From Warburgia ugandensis (Eukaryota; Streptophyta; Magnoliopsida; Canellales; Canellaceae), in contig CP141136.1 of NCBI GenBank assembly GCA_035236585.1, positions 52,965,136-53,029,135 on the forward strand: a DNA stretch of 64,000 nt, in the 5' to 3' direction. A program made the translations under genes and the position numbers. How positions within the stretch are numbered: the stretch's first letter is position 1; each line of letters starts with the position of its first letter. This document shows, one piece after another, positions 46,796 to 56,479 of the stretch. Below the pieces are notes generated by a model. The model saw only the letters and a list, made by a program, of their open reading frames with translations, did not search any database and was not told where the DNA came from.

Positions 46796-48200
46796 CAAAA
46801 TTTTAATGAAAAGGTTAAGAAAACAATTTTAGAGACACAAATAATTGAAACTGATAAAGAAAATGAACTTATTTGAATAACAAATAAAACGGATGATTTT
46901 ACAATAAAATCAGGTTATGCTTTTATTGTAAGTAAAGGGGAATTTGAAAATGATAACTTTTGGAAAAATACTGGCATTACAAGCACAAACGAAAGCTAAC
47001 AAATTTTGTTTGGCTTGTTAAGAAGCGAAGATTACTGTTTATAGTATTATAAGTTAATTTAATGAATCATAAAAAGAATGTCCAATCTATGACGAGGAAA
47101 AGGAAACAATCCTCATGCTGTGCCCCTAAGGTAGCTTGGCCAGTACTTTTGGTCCCTTTGTTTAGGTAAGATCAGGTATTAGAACAGATTATCCTTTATT
47201 AGCTAGTAGAAGATGATTCACCTGAGCTTGCATGTAATGAAGTCTTCAATTAAGTAAGCCAAGAATCGAATGACATTTTATGGGGATGCAAAAAACTTAA
47301 ACTAGTTGTAAAAAATGCATATATGGATGTGGGTCTGGAAGTAAAAGAACATTCTACTGTAAAGGACCTTGTTAAAAATTTGCTTAAAAACACAATGAGA
47401 GAGAACGGGTCTTTCGTAGAGTATAGGTCCGTTGCACTTAACATGGGAAATTTGGAAAATGAGAAATGAAATCCTCCAAGACAATAAATGGTTCAATGAT
47501 AATATCTTAATAGGTAAAAAATATTTCTATTACTGAAATTGCAAATATTAATGAGGCTTGTGTAGGTTATAAGTAAGAAAATGAAAATCGATTACAGGCG
47601 CGGAAGCAAACAAGAATAGTAAGTTTGGAGAAAATGAATGTTGGGTTAAATGGCAGGCTCTTAAGAAAAGGTAGTAGAAGTTAAAGTACGATGGAGCATC
47701 TACAGGAAACCTGGGTGAAGCGAGAGCTGGAGGAGTTATCTGAGATGAATATGGAAGATTTGTTAGTCTACCTTGAGGAAAATACAAACAATGTAGCATA
47801 ATGGTGCGGATTGTATTATGGCTTAAAATTGGCAACTGACCTAAATGCCTTTATCTTTGCAGATAGAAGACAGCTCAGTGGTTATTTTGGCTATGCGAAA
47901 GGCAAGGAACACATTAGGACGTTTAAAGGATTGGAAATGAGGCAGATCAAAAGAAGGCTGCAATACTTGATCGTAAAGTTTAACTCGATTATGTCCCCTA
48001 TCTACCGTGAGAGGAATAAAGTTATGGCTAATAGGGTTGTTAAGTACAAGGATACTAGGATATAGAAGAACATATGCCCTTTTGAAATGATTTCCCTTTT
48101 ATGGGAGGGTGCATGTGCTAGAAAGACTTTAAGACTTAGACTAAATTGAGATGTAATCTGTAGTTTTGTTTGTGACATTGTATTTATTTATTTAGGAATA
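46796..48200 (+). pseudogene. LINE 3' portion: zinc-finger (zf-RVT) and RNase H remnant
   Basis: FNEKVKKTILETQI then DKENELI, ITNKTDDFTIKSGYAF and a NFWKN block match the region downstream of plant LINE reverse transcriptase. A shifted frame gives the zf-RVT-like CPI(C)DEEKETI...CP near 47085-47125. An RNase H domain follows: LKYDGASTGNLGEARAGGVI near 47680-47740, then YYGLKLATDLNAFIF at 47811 onward, and IYRERNKVMANRVVKY near 48000-48050 (family consensus: REGNKVADALA). The downstream AT-rich tail (to about 48200) resembles a LINE 3' UTR. Stops and frameshifts are frequent. ORF1, endonuclease and RT are missing. Confidence 0.85.
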
Positions 48201-48210
48201 CTTGTATAAA

Positions 48211-48520
48211 GTGTGACAACACCCTTGCAATGGTAGTGCCTCCACTTTTCTATGAAGGGGCTCACATACTATTACTTCAAGCTCTTTATTTGATACAACT
48301 GACTTTGGATATCTTATGGCTTAAAATTTACGCTGAAAGAAATCCAATAACGTCCACCAAATGGTGCTTTCATCTTTCTAGACACAAATGGCCGGAAGCA
48401 ATGGCTTGTATTCAACAAACTAAAACATAATTTATTTGATACTAATAAAAAAAATTTTAATGCATTTTGGCCCATGAGATATCCACATACAGTTGTGTCA
48501 GACTCCTCTGATGCCTTAAT
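48211..48520. mobile_element. MITE, family C, copy 2 (right end missing or diverged)
   Basis: Left end gtgtgacaacacccttgcaa and 'ggtagtgcctccacttttc' match copy 1 at 44760. Collinear interior words are ggtgctttcatctttctaga, caaactaaaacataattt and gttgtgtca. The right inverted terminus was not found. It starts immediately after the LINE 3' tail. Confidence 0.65.
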
Positions 48521-49058
48521 GCTAACTTTATCTGCACAAAAACAAAGATGATCCCGAAGGTCAAGCAATCTTTCTAGCTATCCAAAAGTAGTTGGATATT
48601 CTCTCTCTATTATACATGTAACTTGTGTTCATTCATTTTCTTAGATTACGAATGTAATGAGGACTGAGTTTTGGAATTGACTCCGAAAACCTCACCTTAA
48701 GATGATCCGATCCAGTTACCTACTTTGGCATTTCTTATTTAGGGAAAATATAAAAATTCATGTCCATTTGATGCCTCTAATATATATTTTTTTAGTTGAA
48801 AGGTTTTTAATTATAATCGTTGAACTTTGTATCTGAAAAAACTAGTAAATAGAAGTAATTAACGTGCAGGAGGTTTTGGAGCTAGCATATCTAAGAAGGT
48901 AAAGCAGAGAAATAAATGTGGTCCTGTTAGAGGGATTATATGAACCAGCTCAGTCCGGATAGCACGTCTCTTTCCAAAATAGATGGTGTGAAATACGAGA
49001 CCATTGGCCTAGTAATTAAGGTCATTTTGGCAGTTTGCAGTCTCCGTCGTTGCACCAC

Positions 49059-49242
49059 AATTTGAGCAGCTCTGGTGCACGAAGCTCCTGTCTATGCAGG
49101 GTCTGGAGAAGGGGCAGACTACAAAGGCCTATAGTACGCAGCCTTATCTTGTATTTTTGCAAAAGACTATTTTCACACCTTGAGCCAGTGACTTCTAGGT
49201 CACAGGACAACAACTTTTACCGCTGTGCCAAGACTCCCCTTC
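49059..49242 (-). mobile_element. Au SINE, antisense, nearly complete
   Basis: On the minus strand: head ggggagtcttggcacagcgg, 'gtaaaagttgttgtcctgtg', a B-box region 'gtcactggctcaaggtgtg', the 'aagataaggctgcgtactat' block, 'aggcctttgtagt', 'cccttctccagaccctgcat' and 'aggagcttcgtgcaccagag'. This is the complete canonical order of Au SINE. The 63-codon frame across it is an artefact. A clear target duplication was not found. Confidence 0.9.
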
Positions 49243-49963
49243 TAATCTGATCTAAGCGCAGGAGTTAAAACTCCTTTCACTAAACTAAAAGCAACGTGGC
49301 ATAGCCGCACTGCTCGACTAACTCCATAAATAGATGCTAGCAATTCGTCTTCCGACAGCCCAAGGCAAAAGGAGAAGCCACCGCAATTTCATTCCATACA
49401 GGAAGGAGACCAAACTAGAGGAAGAAAGGAAGAGCAAAAGGTGCGTTATTTTCCTTTCTTCTTTTCCTTTCTTTGCTTGTCACGATTCCTCAAATTTCTC
49501 TGCCAATATTACCTTCTAACATTCAATCTGATTCTTATAATCTCTTTTACGGAACTCAAATAGTAAAACTGCAGTCGTGCGATCCATTCTGCTTTCAGAT
49601 TTCATAGTTTACGGCGCCGATCTTCATAAAAGTAGAATCTTAAAATTTTATGAAATACGGTAAAATACCATAATACGAAATTACAATTTTTGGTCACTAA
49701 AGTTTTTCATGGTCACTCTAGCACGAATCTTCTTCTTCTTCTTCTTCTTCATCTTTATTTATTATTTATTTATTTATGAAATGAATGAATCTCGCTTACT
49801 GACTGCCGAATGGAAGCCATTGGAATTTGTGATTGATTGCATTGCTGTGGATCTGTGACTTTTTTGTGAGCTTGTCAGTCTGTGTTGATCAATTCTTCTA
49901 CATTGTATTCCGATTTTTTATTTTTTATTTATTTTTAGGGTTCATGACTAACGACTGCTGAGG
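49243..49963. other. Unassigned sequence with a possible orphan 5' exon
   Basis: ccataaatag at 49325-49334 resembles a TATA box. It is followed by a purine-rich stretch ending in AAG|GTGCGT (junction near 49440), a good plant splice donor. No downstream exon or protein domain was found, so no gene is called. A short (TTC)n tract lies near 49732-49750. Confidence 0.3.
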
Positions 49964-50284
49964 AATACTATATGTCCTGCATGGCAGGACCGAAAAACTT
50001 TTCAATTTTAAAATTGATAGGAACAAAACCGTTCATCTGATTTCTCTCGCTCTCTAGACCTTGCATCTTTGCATTACATGATTGGATGAGTCTAGCATAT
50101 GAAACATCTGTTTTCTAGTTGATTCGGGAGAGTTCTTTCATAAGCCCATCCGTATCTTTATGACCGAAAGCACACAGATTCATCCTTTCTACACTGTCTC
50201 AGAGCTAACAGTCATCCACAACAACCAGACTAATATTGGGGAGCTGTGCACGGCAAATCAGTCCTGTGGTGCAGGACTCTAGCA
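49964..50284. mobile_element. Candidate MITE with palindromic termini
   Basis: The left end tatgtcctgcatggcaggac and the complement of the right end, agagtcctgcaccacaggac, are alike and each is itself palindromic (GTCCTGCA...CAGGAC). Between them is about 270 bp of non-coding sequence. A loosely similar palindrome (tgcctgcagctaactgcggg) followed by a related 'aaaaccgttgatct' word occurs near 50583-50660. Confidence 0.45.
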
Positions 50285-51156
50285 TTGGGTTCGATTGTTT
50301 CTTGCTTTCTAATGATAATTGGGTCTAACAAAGGATTGAGAGAGTTTCATGAAAAGGACGATGTTTAATGAAAGCCATGAAAAGGATTTAGATACCTCAC
50401 CTATAACAAATATTATAAATAATAGGCAACTTCTTTAGTTTCTTTCTTTTTTTCTTTATAGGCGAAGATTTATGAAATAAAATACTTAAAACTTATTATT
50501 TTAAATTCTAAATCTACTTAAAATATACCCAGCAAGGAAAAAATGTCTCTTTAAAATTATGCCAAAAAAAGAGGTGCCTTGTTGCCTGCAGCTAACTGCG
50601 GGCTTATACAGAAACAAACACCATTTAAGATCGTATATTTTGCGTGAAAGGTTTAAAACCGTTGATCTAATAAAGCATCAACATCAGAAGGCAACCCACT
50701 TGGATTCCAGGGCTGAACGACCAGTTCATCCCTAACTGTGACAGAACTAGCTTCAATGAATCAAGGTTCTCGGATCATCCGAGCAAGATAAAATTAACAT
50801 TACCGGACGCGTCTTGTAATCACATGTTAGGTTAATGAGCCAATGACATTCTCGCCACACATGCAGGGTTCCACACTTAGGGAACACGATAATGGCGAAG
50901 GACAGAAATGGTGATAACCAAATAGATTAAGTCGTAGCCAAGAATTAGGAAGAGGGTCCTTCAAGCTATTTAAGAACTAAATTCTTGTTGTATTGTGGAT
51001 TTTCTTATGGTAATTTTGTATTCCACCGACTAATCAGCGTGGGAACCGAGCATATGCATGCAACAGCAACGCAACGTGTCTGACAGTTGCAGTTGACCCA
51101 ACCGGGGGAATAATTCTGGAAATATGGATCTGGGCACCCATATTTCTATGTCGGAG
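50285..51156. other. Unassigned sequence
   Basis: Apart from the possible related palindrome near 50583, no gene or repeat was recognised. Confidence 0.4.
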
Positions 51157-51402
51157 CCTCTAGTCCCAGCACCAAATAGATTAAGTTGTGATGGTAAAAG
51201 TTGTCGTAACTTTGAGGTCACATATTCAAAGTGTAGAAACAGTCTCTTGTAAAAATATAAAATAAAGCTGCATAGAATAGGTACTTGTGATCCGCTCCAA
51301 GCTGAGTAGAATAGGTACTTGTGGTCCGCTCCTTCCCTAAACCCTTTATAGGAGGGAGCTTTGTGCACTGGAACTGCCCCTTAACCTCTAGTCCCAGCAC
51401 CA
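51157..51402 (+). mobile_element. Au SINE with 18-bp target duplication and internal duplication
   Basis: The word cctctagtcccagcacca is present at 51157-51174 and 51385-51402, a perfect 18-bp target-site duplication. The SINE body (51175-51384) has the tRNA-like head 'gattaagttgtgatggtaaa', the 'gaggtcacatattcaaagtg' B-box region, the 'ctgcatagaataggtac' block, 'ccttccctaaaccctttata', 'ggagggagctttgtgcactg' and the 'gaactgcccctt' tail. Within the body a segment of about 34 bp is tandemly duplicated ('tagaataggtacttgtgatc' then 'tagaataggtacttgtggtc'). The long perfect duplication suggests this is the youngest SINE here. Confidence 0.93.
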
Positions 51403-51837
51403 TAGTGTCTCTGTGGTTGGTTCGAACAAGCCATCGTCGTACCTCAATCAGAGAGAGCACATAGGAGTGGGAATGAACAATAGTGGTGGTCCTTTCAATT
51501 AGTAATCTAAATCCTCTTTCACAGTCCTGCTTCTGCTTTTCTGTCTCTGTCCTTAACATGAGTAGAGCGGGACTTACTCGAATTGGCGCCTCAACAAGTA
51601 AACCATTCTTGTTGTATGTCTTGAAGCACCGATCTTATTATTGGAGCCTTCAGAATAATAAAACTACTAACTCTTACTGGCATGTAACTGTATGTTCAAT
51701 GTAAAATTGGAACACTAAGCTAGAAAAGAGAAATGGTATTTTTCCTCCTACCATTTCTTCAAGGAGTAAAACAAGAAAGTACTTCTTTTCCTGCCACTTC
51801 CATTCGTCTTTTTATAAGAAAGAAGTACAAAGATAAC

Positions 51838-51920
51838 TGTGGTTAGCTGTCGCATAAATCACAAGCAAGAATTTATGAGTTCGAACCACCCATCAACCAA
51901 AATAATAAAATTAAAAGAAG
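51838..51920 (+). mobile_element. tRNA-derived SINE-like head
   Basis: An A-box-like ggttagctgtcg (51841-51852) and a B box gttcgaacc (51879-51887), 27 bp apart, are followed by an A-rich stretch (51897-51920). The copy is short, with no acceptor stem pairing, so it is not a tRNA gene. Confidence 0.5.
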
Positions 51921-54846
51921 ATAATTGTGATCAACCAGTTTCAAGCCACAACTTCATAAGGTGTCAGGTCCATGTATATTCACACAAATGCATATATGTA
52001 TACGTAGTTATATATACAAGACGGGGGGGGAGGGATGGCTTATTTTGTCAGGGATGGCTTGTTTTGTCTTCTCTGCGAAGACAGGACCGCAAAAACCTAC
52101 TAAGTAGTTGAAGCAAGCACGCTACAGGCACCTGGGTCCAGCCATCTCAATTGTCATTGTACACAGAGTCCAAGTATCTTTGGGTTGCCATTAGCCCCTA
52201 AACTTTAAGCACAATTTGCATATGGTTCTTCAAATTCGTTTTGTTCATAATTTGCCTACTGACTTCTAATCCAGTGAAAAAGAAAGCCATTAGTGTTGAC
52301 CGTTAAGTGGGCAGTTGAAATGACCAAACCACCTCTAATAATAGTCAATTACTGACATACTAAATTTGGGAGGCTGCCCTCAAACCATATCTAAAATGGG
52401 GCTAATTGCAGACCCGAACCATCTTTGGCTAAAGGGTCAAAGCTGCTTGGTCTCGGCATCATTGTATATTATCCATTTACCTGCCATCCAAAGTGAAATG
52501 AATGTTGAGTTGATTGTAATTTTTAAGGTATCACCTTACTATGACATCGACCTCATTGCTAATGGTTGTGGAAACTGACCGCACACTTTTTTCTCTTCAT
52601 TCATCAACATCCAACCACTGTGCCATTGGCTTTAATAATGTGGTTTTCCTTTTCAGGTCCCACCATCTCTTTACCTTGGAAAAGCCAAAGCAAAGCAAAG
52701 GGCAGGTGACAGCGGTCTTTGCCAATTCCAGGTATTTTGCCCTTTGATGCTTGGTTCATTTTACAGTCAATTGCGATACCCTTGTCTGCGCTATCGCTGT
52801 CTTAGCGGGTTAGATTTTAGTGCTTAAGATCCCAGATGAAGCCAAAAGGAGACTATTGTTGGTTGATGAAATTAATTTTTGAAGGAAACAGTTGAAACAT
52901 GTGCCGTTTTATTATTGTCCGAGACAGCCCTCGTCATATTGACTGGCGTCTACGGGAGGAAGCTTTGTTTTCATTCAGAAACAAGGGTGTTTTTGTCACA
53001 AAGATCGTTACTCCTGTAACTCTAGACGCTGTCCCGTTGAGAAGGCTTTGGGTGACCCTCTCTGACTTAGGTTCCTTCCTAGCAGCCCATGATTTCTACT
53101 GCCAACTGAGCTAGTAGCCCTAGTTATTTATTACCATTTCTAAAGGCAAAATTGTGGTGGTCATTCTCATTAGTGGCCAATATATATAATAGATACCCCA
53201 ATATTTCTCCATAATTGCACTTCTTACTCTATAAAAATATGGTTTTCCATGATAGCTTTGAGGGAATATAATAGTCTCTAGGAGAAGAATTTATTGTTAA
53301 AACTAGTAAAAAGGGGCTGATGCGCACACTAAGTAGGAGACATGATTAATGAAGAGGATTGGGCAACGAAGACTAATCAAATATAAGAGAAATATGTGCC
53401 TTGGTAGCAACAGAGAAACAAGGGATAAAAAGTTATTTTAGATTTGAAAAGATGATTTCGATTTATATCAAACTACTACAGCATAAAATTAGTTTATACT
53501 TTTTGATGAACCCCTGAAAGCTAGGAGTGAAATTATTATAAATGAGAGGAATGATAAACTCACCACACTACTGGTGCTGTCTATTGACCACATTTTCTAG
53601 ATTCCACTTTGAATGATCCAACTTGTTCATCTTATCGCTCTATATTTAGACATCTTATAGATTAAAAAGCATGTGATTTGGATGATTCCAATATCTAAAA
53701 AGCATATGACAAATTATGCTTAGAATCAGACAGTTTAGAAACTTCATAAATAACATATACTGTTTCTTAGAAGCTAGAATCATTCACACCATATAATTTT
53801 TTAACTGTAAAAAATCTGAAGTCAGAGCAACGAGATGACAATCCTGATCATGCAAAGGTGGGCTTTGAAAAATGAGGCTTCACATCTCATAGCATGTTAA
53901 GTTTAGCATTCCTTTATAAATGAAGCTTGTTCATGCTTGTGACCAATCATGGGCACAAAAGTCTTTGAATAATTGCCAGTTTTTTGGAAAAGTACCAATA
54001 ATTTGATTCCCCATTTTTTCCTAAAATATTTGAAAAATCTTCCATTTCTCAATATTAATGTGAATTTCAACAATTGACACGAATTTACCAGATAAACTCA
54101 AAATTCATGAATAATATGTCAAATTCTCGTATATAATCTATAAAATCTAGTTCCAATCCAAATTAATAAAATAAAATTCAAATAATTAAAAGTACTTCCC
54201 AATTTTTTGCCTAATTTTTGAATTTTTTGCTTTGTTGATTTATTCTTGAATTTGAACTTTGCATTTATGCCACCAACCAAAACCACTTAGAAGGCAAGAC
54301 GGTCTAGGTAGAAAATTAAAGAGAACAATCTACACCAACATCATAGGTAAATGGATAGGAGGATAATCGGTGGTCTGGGATGGCACCGGGCTAGTGTACT
54401 TTAACTTATGGTATCTCTAATCTTTTTAGAAGACTTAGCGCTCCTTGTTGGGATTCCATTTGTAGTAAGTCAACTGAGAATGGAGCAAATAATTTGCTCG
54501 GAGAATCATAGGGAGTAAGAGTTACCAAGTGTCGCGCTGTTGGCCACAACTTATGTGGACTGATTATGACATGACACCTAACCCTAGTCCCACCATTTTC
54601 TGAATCATGATATATGGGTCTCTTTCTAAAATTTTCACGGGTTGGGTGATGGTTAGTCTGTCTTCCACCCTACTTTGTGGGCCTCATTGTTTGTGGTACT
54701 CTTCTCTCTCGTGTCATTCTCCCTTTGGACAGAACGGGAAAGCAAAGCCATGACCCCTCAGGTTTGGAAAGTGGAGATAGTGGGCATTATCTTTGTTTGA
54801 CCATTTGAAGCTTTACGCAATTGAAGCTTCCGTAAGAATATGAATT
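51921..54846. other. Unassigned sequence
   Basis: A 19-bp tandem duplication lies at 52031-52068. Near 52180-52290 the words 'gccattagcccctaaacttt', 'gcacaatttgcatatggt' and 'ttgttcataatttgcctac' resemble the ends of non-autonomous Mutator-type elements, but a second terminus was not identified. Frames at 52366-52578 and 52899-53114 are not recognisable. No gene called. Confidence 0.35.
52031..52068. repeat. Two-copy 19-bp tandem duplication
   Basis: agggatggcttattttgtc is followed directly by agggatggcttgttttgtc, after a run of eight G. Confidence 0.95.
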
Positions 54847-54880
54847 GCACGCGCGCCGCCCGCCGCCCGCCCCTCTCTCT
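54847..54880. other. GC-rich CCGCCCG run followed by (CT)n
   Basis: gcacgcgcgccgcccgccgc and the following cccgcccc stand out from AT-rich surroundings. The complement has four closely spaced G runs. I found no coding start or promoter context that explains it. Confidence 0.6.
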
Positions 54881-55696
54881 CTGATTTCAACAAAATAAGT
54901 GCAGGAACGGTGAAATTTCTATAGCTTATGTAGGTTTCCTCTATTTAAAGAAAAAGAGCAGCAAAATCTGTAATCTTCTAAATTTCTAATAAACGTTCTT
55001 CTGATACCTTCTGAGGTTGCAGATTAGTTGGCCCAAGATGATACTTGTGACGGAGATCATGGTTGCTTCAGTTTCGTGTTATGGGACAGAACGTGTAGGA
55101 TAACATTTGGTTTTTAATTTTGTTTTGATATGCTATTGTACGTAGCATATTTTATGTGAAAGTTACGGACTTTTCCATGATGCATATTGTTCTCTCATTG
55201 TTAATACTTCAACTGGGGGTCGTTTCTCCTTTTGTTGGCTCCCTACATCTGCAACCAGCATCTCTTTTGGTTCTTCCGTCATCCAATGGTTTATATTCTC
55301 ATTCTACTTGGATTCAGTATCATAAAGTCATATCGTATCGACTTTTTAAAAAAAACCGGTGCTTAGGTATCTAGGCATGATTTATGCCGTAATCAGTATA
55401 GGTGTTCTTGAATTTCTTATTTGGGCTCATCATATGTTTACTGTGGTGGTAGACGTAGATATGCATGCCTACTTTACCACAGCTATCATGATCATAGCTC
55501 TCCCCACTGAAATCAAAATCTTTAGTTAGATTGCTACCATGTGGGAAGGCTCGATGCAATACAAAATGCCCATATTATTTTTGTGGGGTTCATCTTTTTC
55601 TTTAACATGGGAGGACTCATTGGAATAGTCCTAGCTAATTCTGGGCTAGACATTGTTCTACATTATATGGTACATAAGAAAGATGTTAGAGAGGCA

Positions 55697-55700
<4 letters not shown>
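54881..55700. other. Unassigned sequence
   Basis: Short frames at 55156-55374 (a hydrophobic leader-like segment) and 55541-55762 have no recognisable homology. No gene called. Confidence 0.35.

Positions 55701-55750
<50 letters not shown>
55701..55750. repeat. (AT)n microsatellite
   Basis: 25 uninterrupted AT units. Confidence 0.97.
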
Positions 55751-55752
<2 letters not shown>

Positions 55753-55771
55753 AGAGCAGTAATTTCAATAA

Positions 55772-55868
55772 GGAGTTGCAGCTATAAAGTGCAGGTGATA
55801 TCTGATTGGCTGAAAAAAATAGAAAACAGAAAAAGTTAGAGAAAATGCCGGTTAGAAACTTTTTCTTA
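55772..55868. mobile_element. Short foldback MITE, family B, copy 2 (right end lost)
   Basis: The left terminus ggagttgcagctataaagtg, 'caggtgatatctgattggct' and the centre 'aaaagttagagaaaatg...gttagaaactttttc' match 43980-44118. The right terminal inverted repeat is missing; a short (GA)n tract starts where it should be. Confidence 0.7.
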
Positions 55869-56074
55869 GAGAGAGAGAGAGAGAGAAATTATTATATAGA
55901 CCCACAAAACAATAGTGCAAAGTGATAACCTACAATTTTGGTCAGTCAAAGTTTAAAAAGGAGTGCATTGGAAAGACGAAGAAGCGTGTATCTCACCATG
56001 GGTTGAGTTGAGAAGTGTAACAATGTCGTTTGTCGTTTCTCAAATAAACATAATCTTCCCTTTATTTTATGGGT

Positions 56075-56479
56075 AGTGATATATGCACACCTTATTTTTT
56101 CTCATCAGTCCCTCGCTAAATGTAATAAACATCTATAACTGTATGTGGTTTCAGACTTTTGAAGATTCGAACCATCTAAAATATTGTCTCTAACTTAGAT
56201 GGGCCATAATAAAAAATTCTCATCCACTAAATGATCATAGCCACTTTTTTCTTAAGTTGCAAAATAAATGGTAAATAGTTTTACTGTTTATATTAGAACT
56301 AACACCATTAGTTGCTTGGATGATCCAATGGATGAGAATTTTAAATCATGACTTATCTAAGTCAAAGACAACATTATGAATTATTCAAATCTTCCAACAT
56401 CTAAGCCATCTGTAATTATTGATGTTTGTGCCAATTAGTGTGGGTCTTATGCAAAAAAATAATAGGTGCATGTATCACT
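56075..56479. mobile_element. Foldback MITE, family A, copy 3 (405 bp)
   Basis: The left end agtgatatatgcacacc and the complement of the right end, agtgatacatgcacct, are nearly the same. Both arms carry the family landmarks (gattcgaaccatctaaaa, 'aacttagatgggcc', 'ccactaaatgatcatagcc'; mirrored as 'ccaatggatgagaatt', 'gacttatctaagtc', 'gaattattcaaatctt'). This copy has the best preserved termini. Similarity may extend outward to a ggg/ccc pair. Confidence 0.85.

Noticed and set aside
51030..51559. Overlapping 112- and 113-codon minus-strand frames
   Set aside because: Both run across the Au SINE at 51175-51384 and its duplicated block. They are translations of a SINE.
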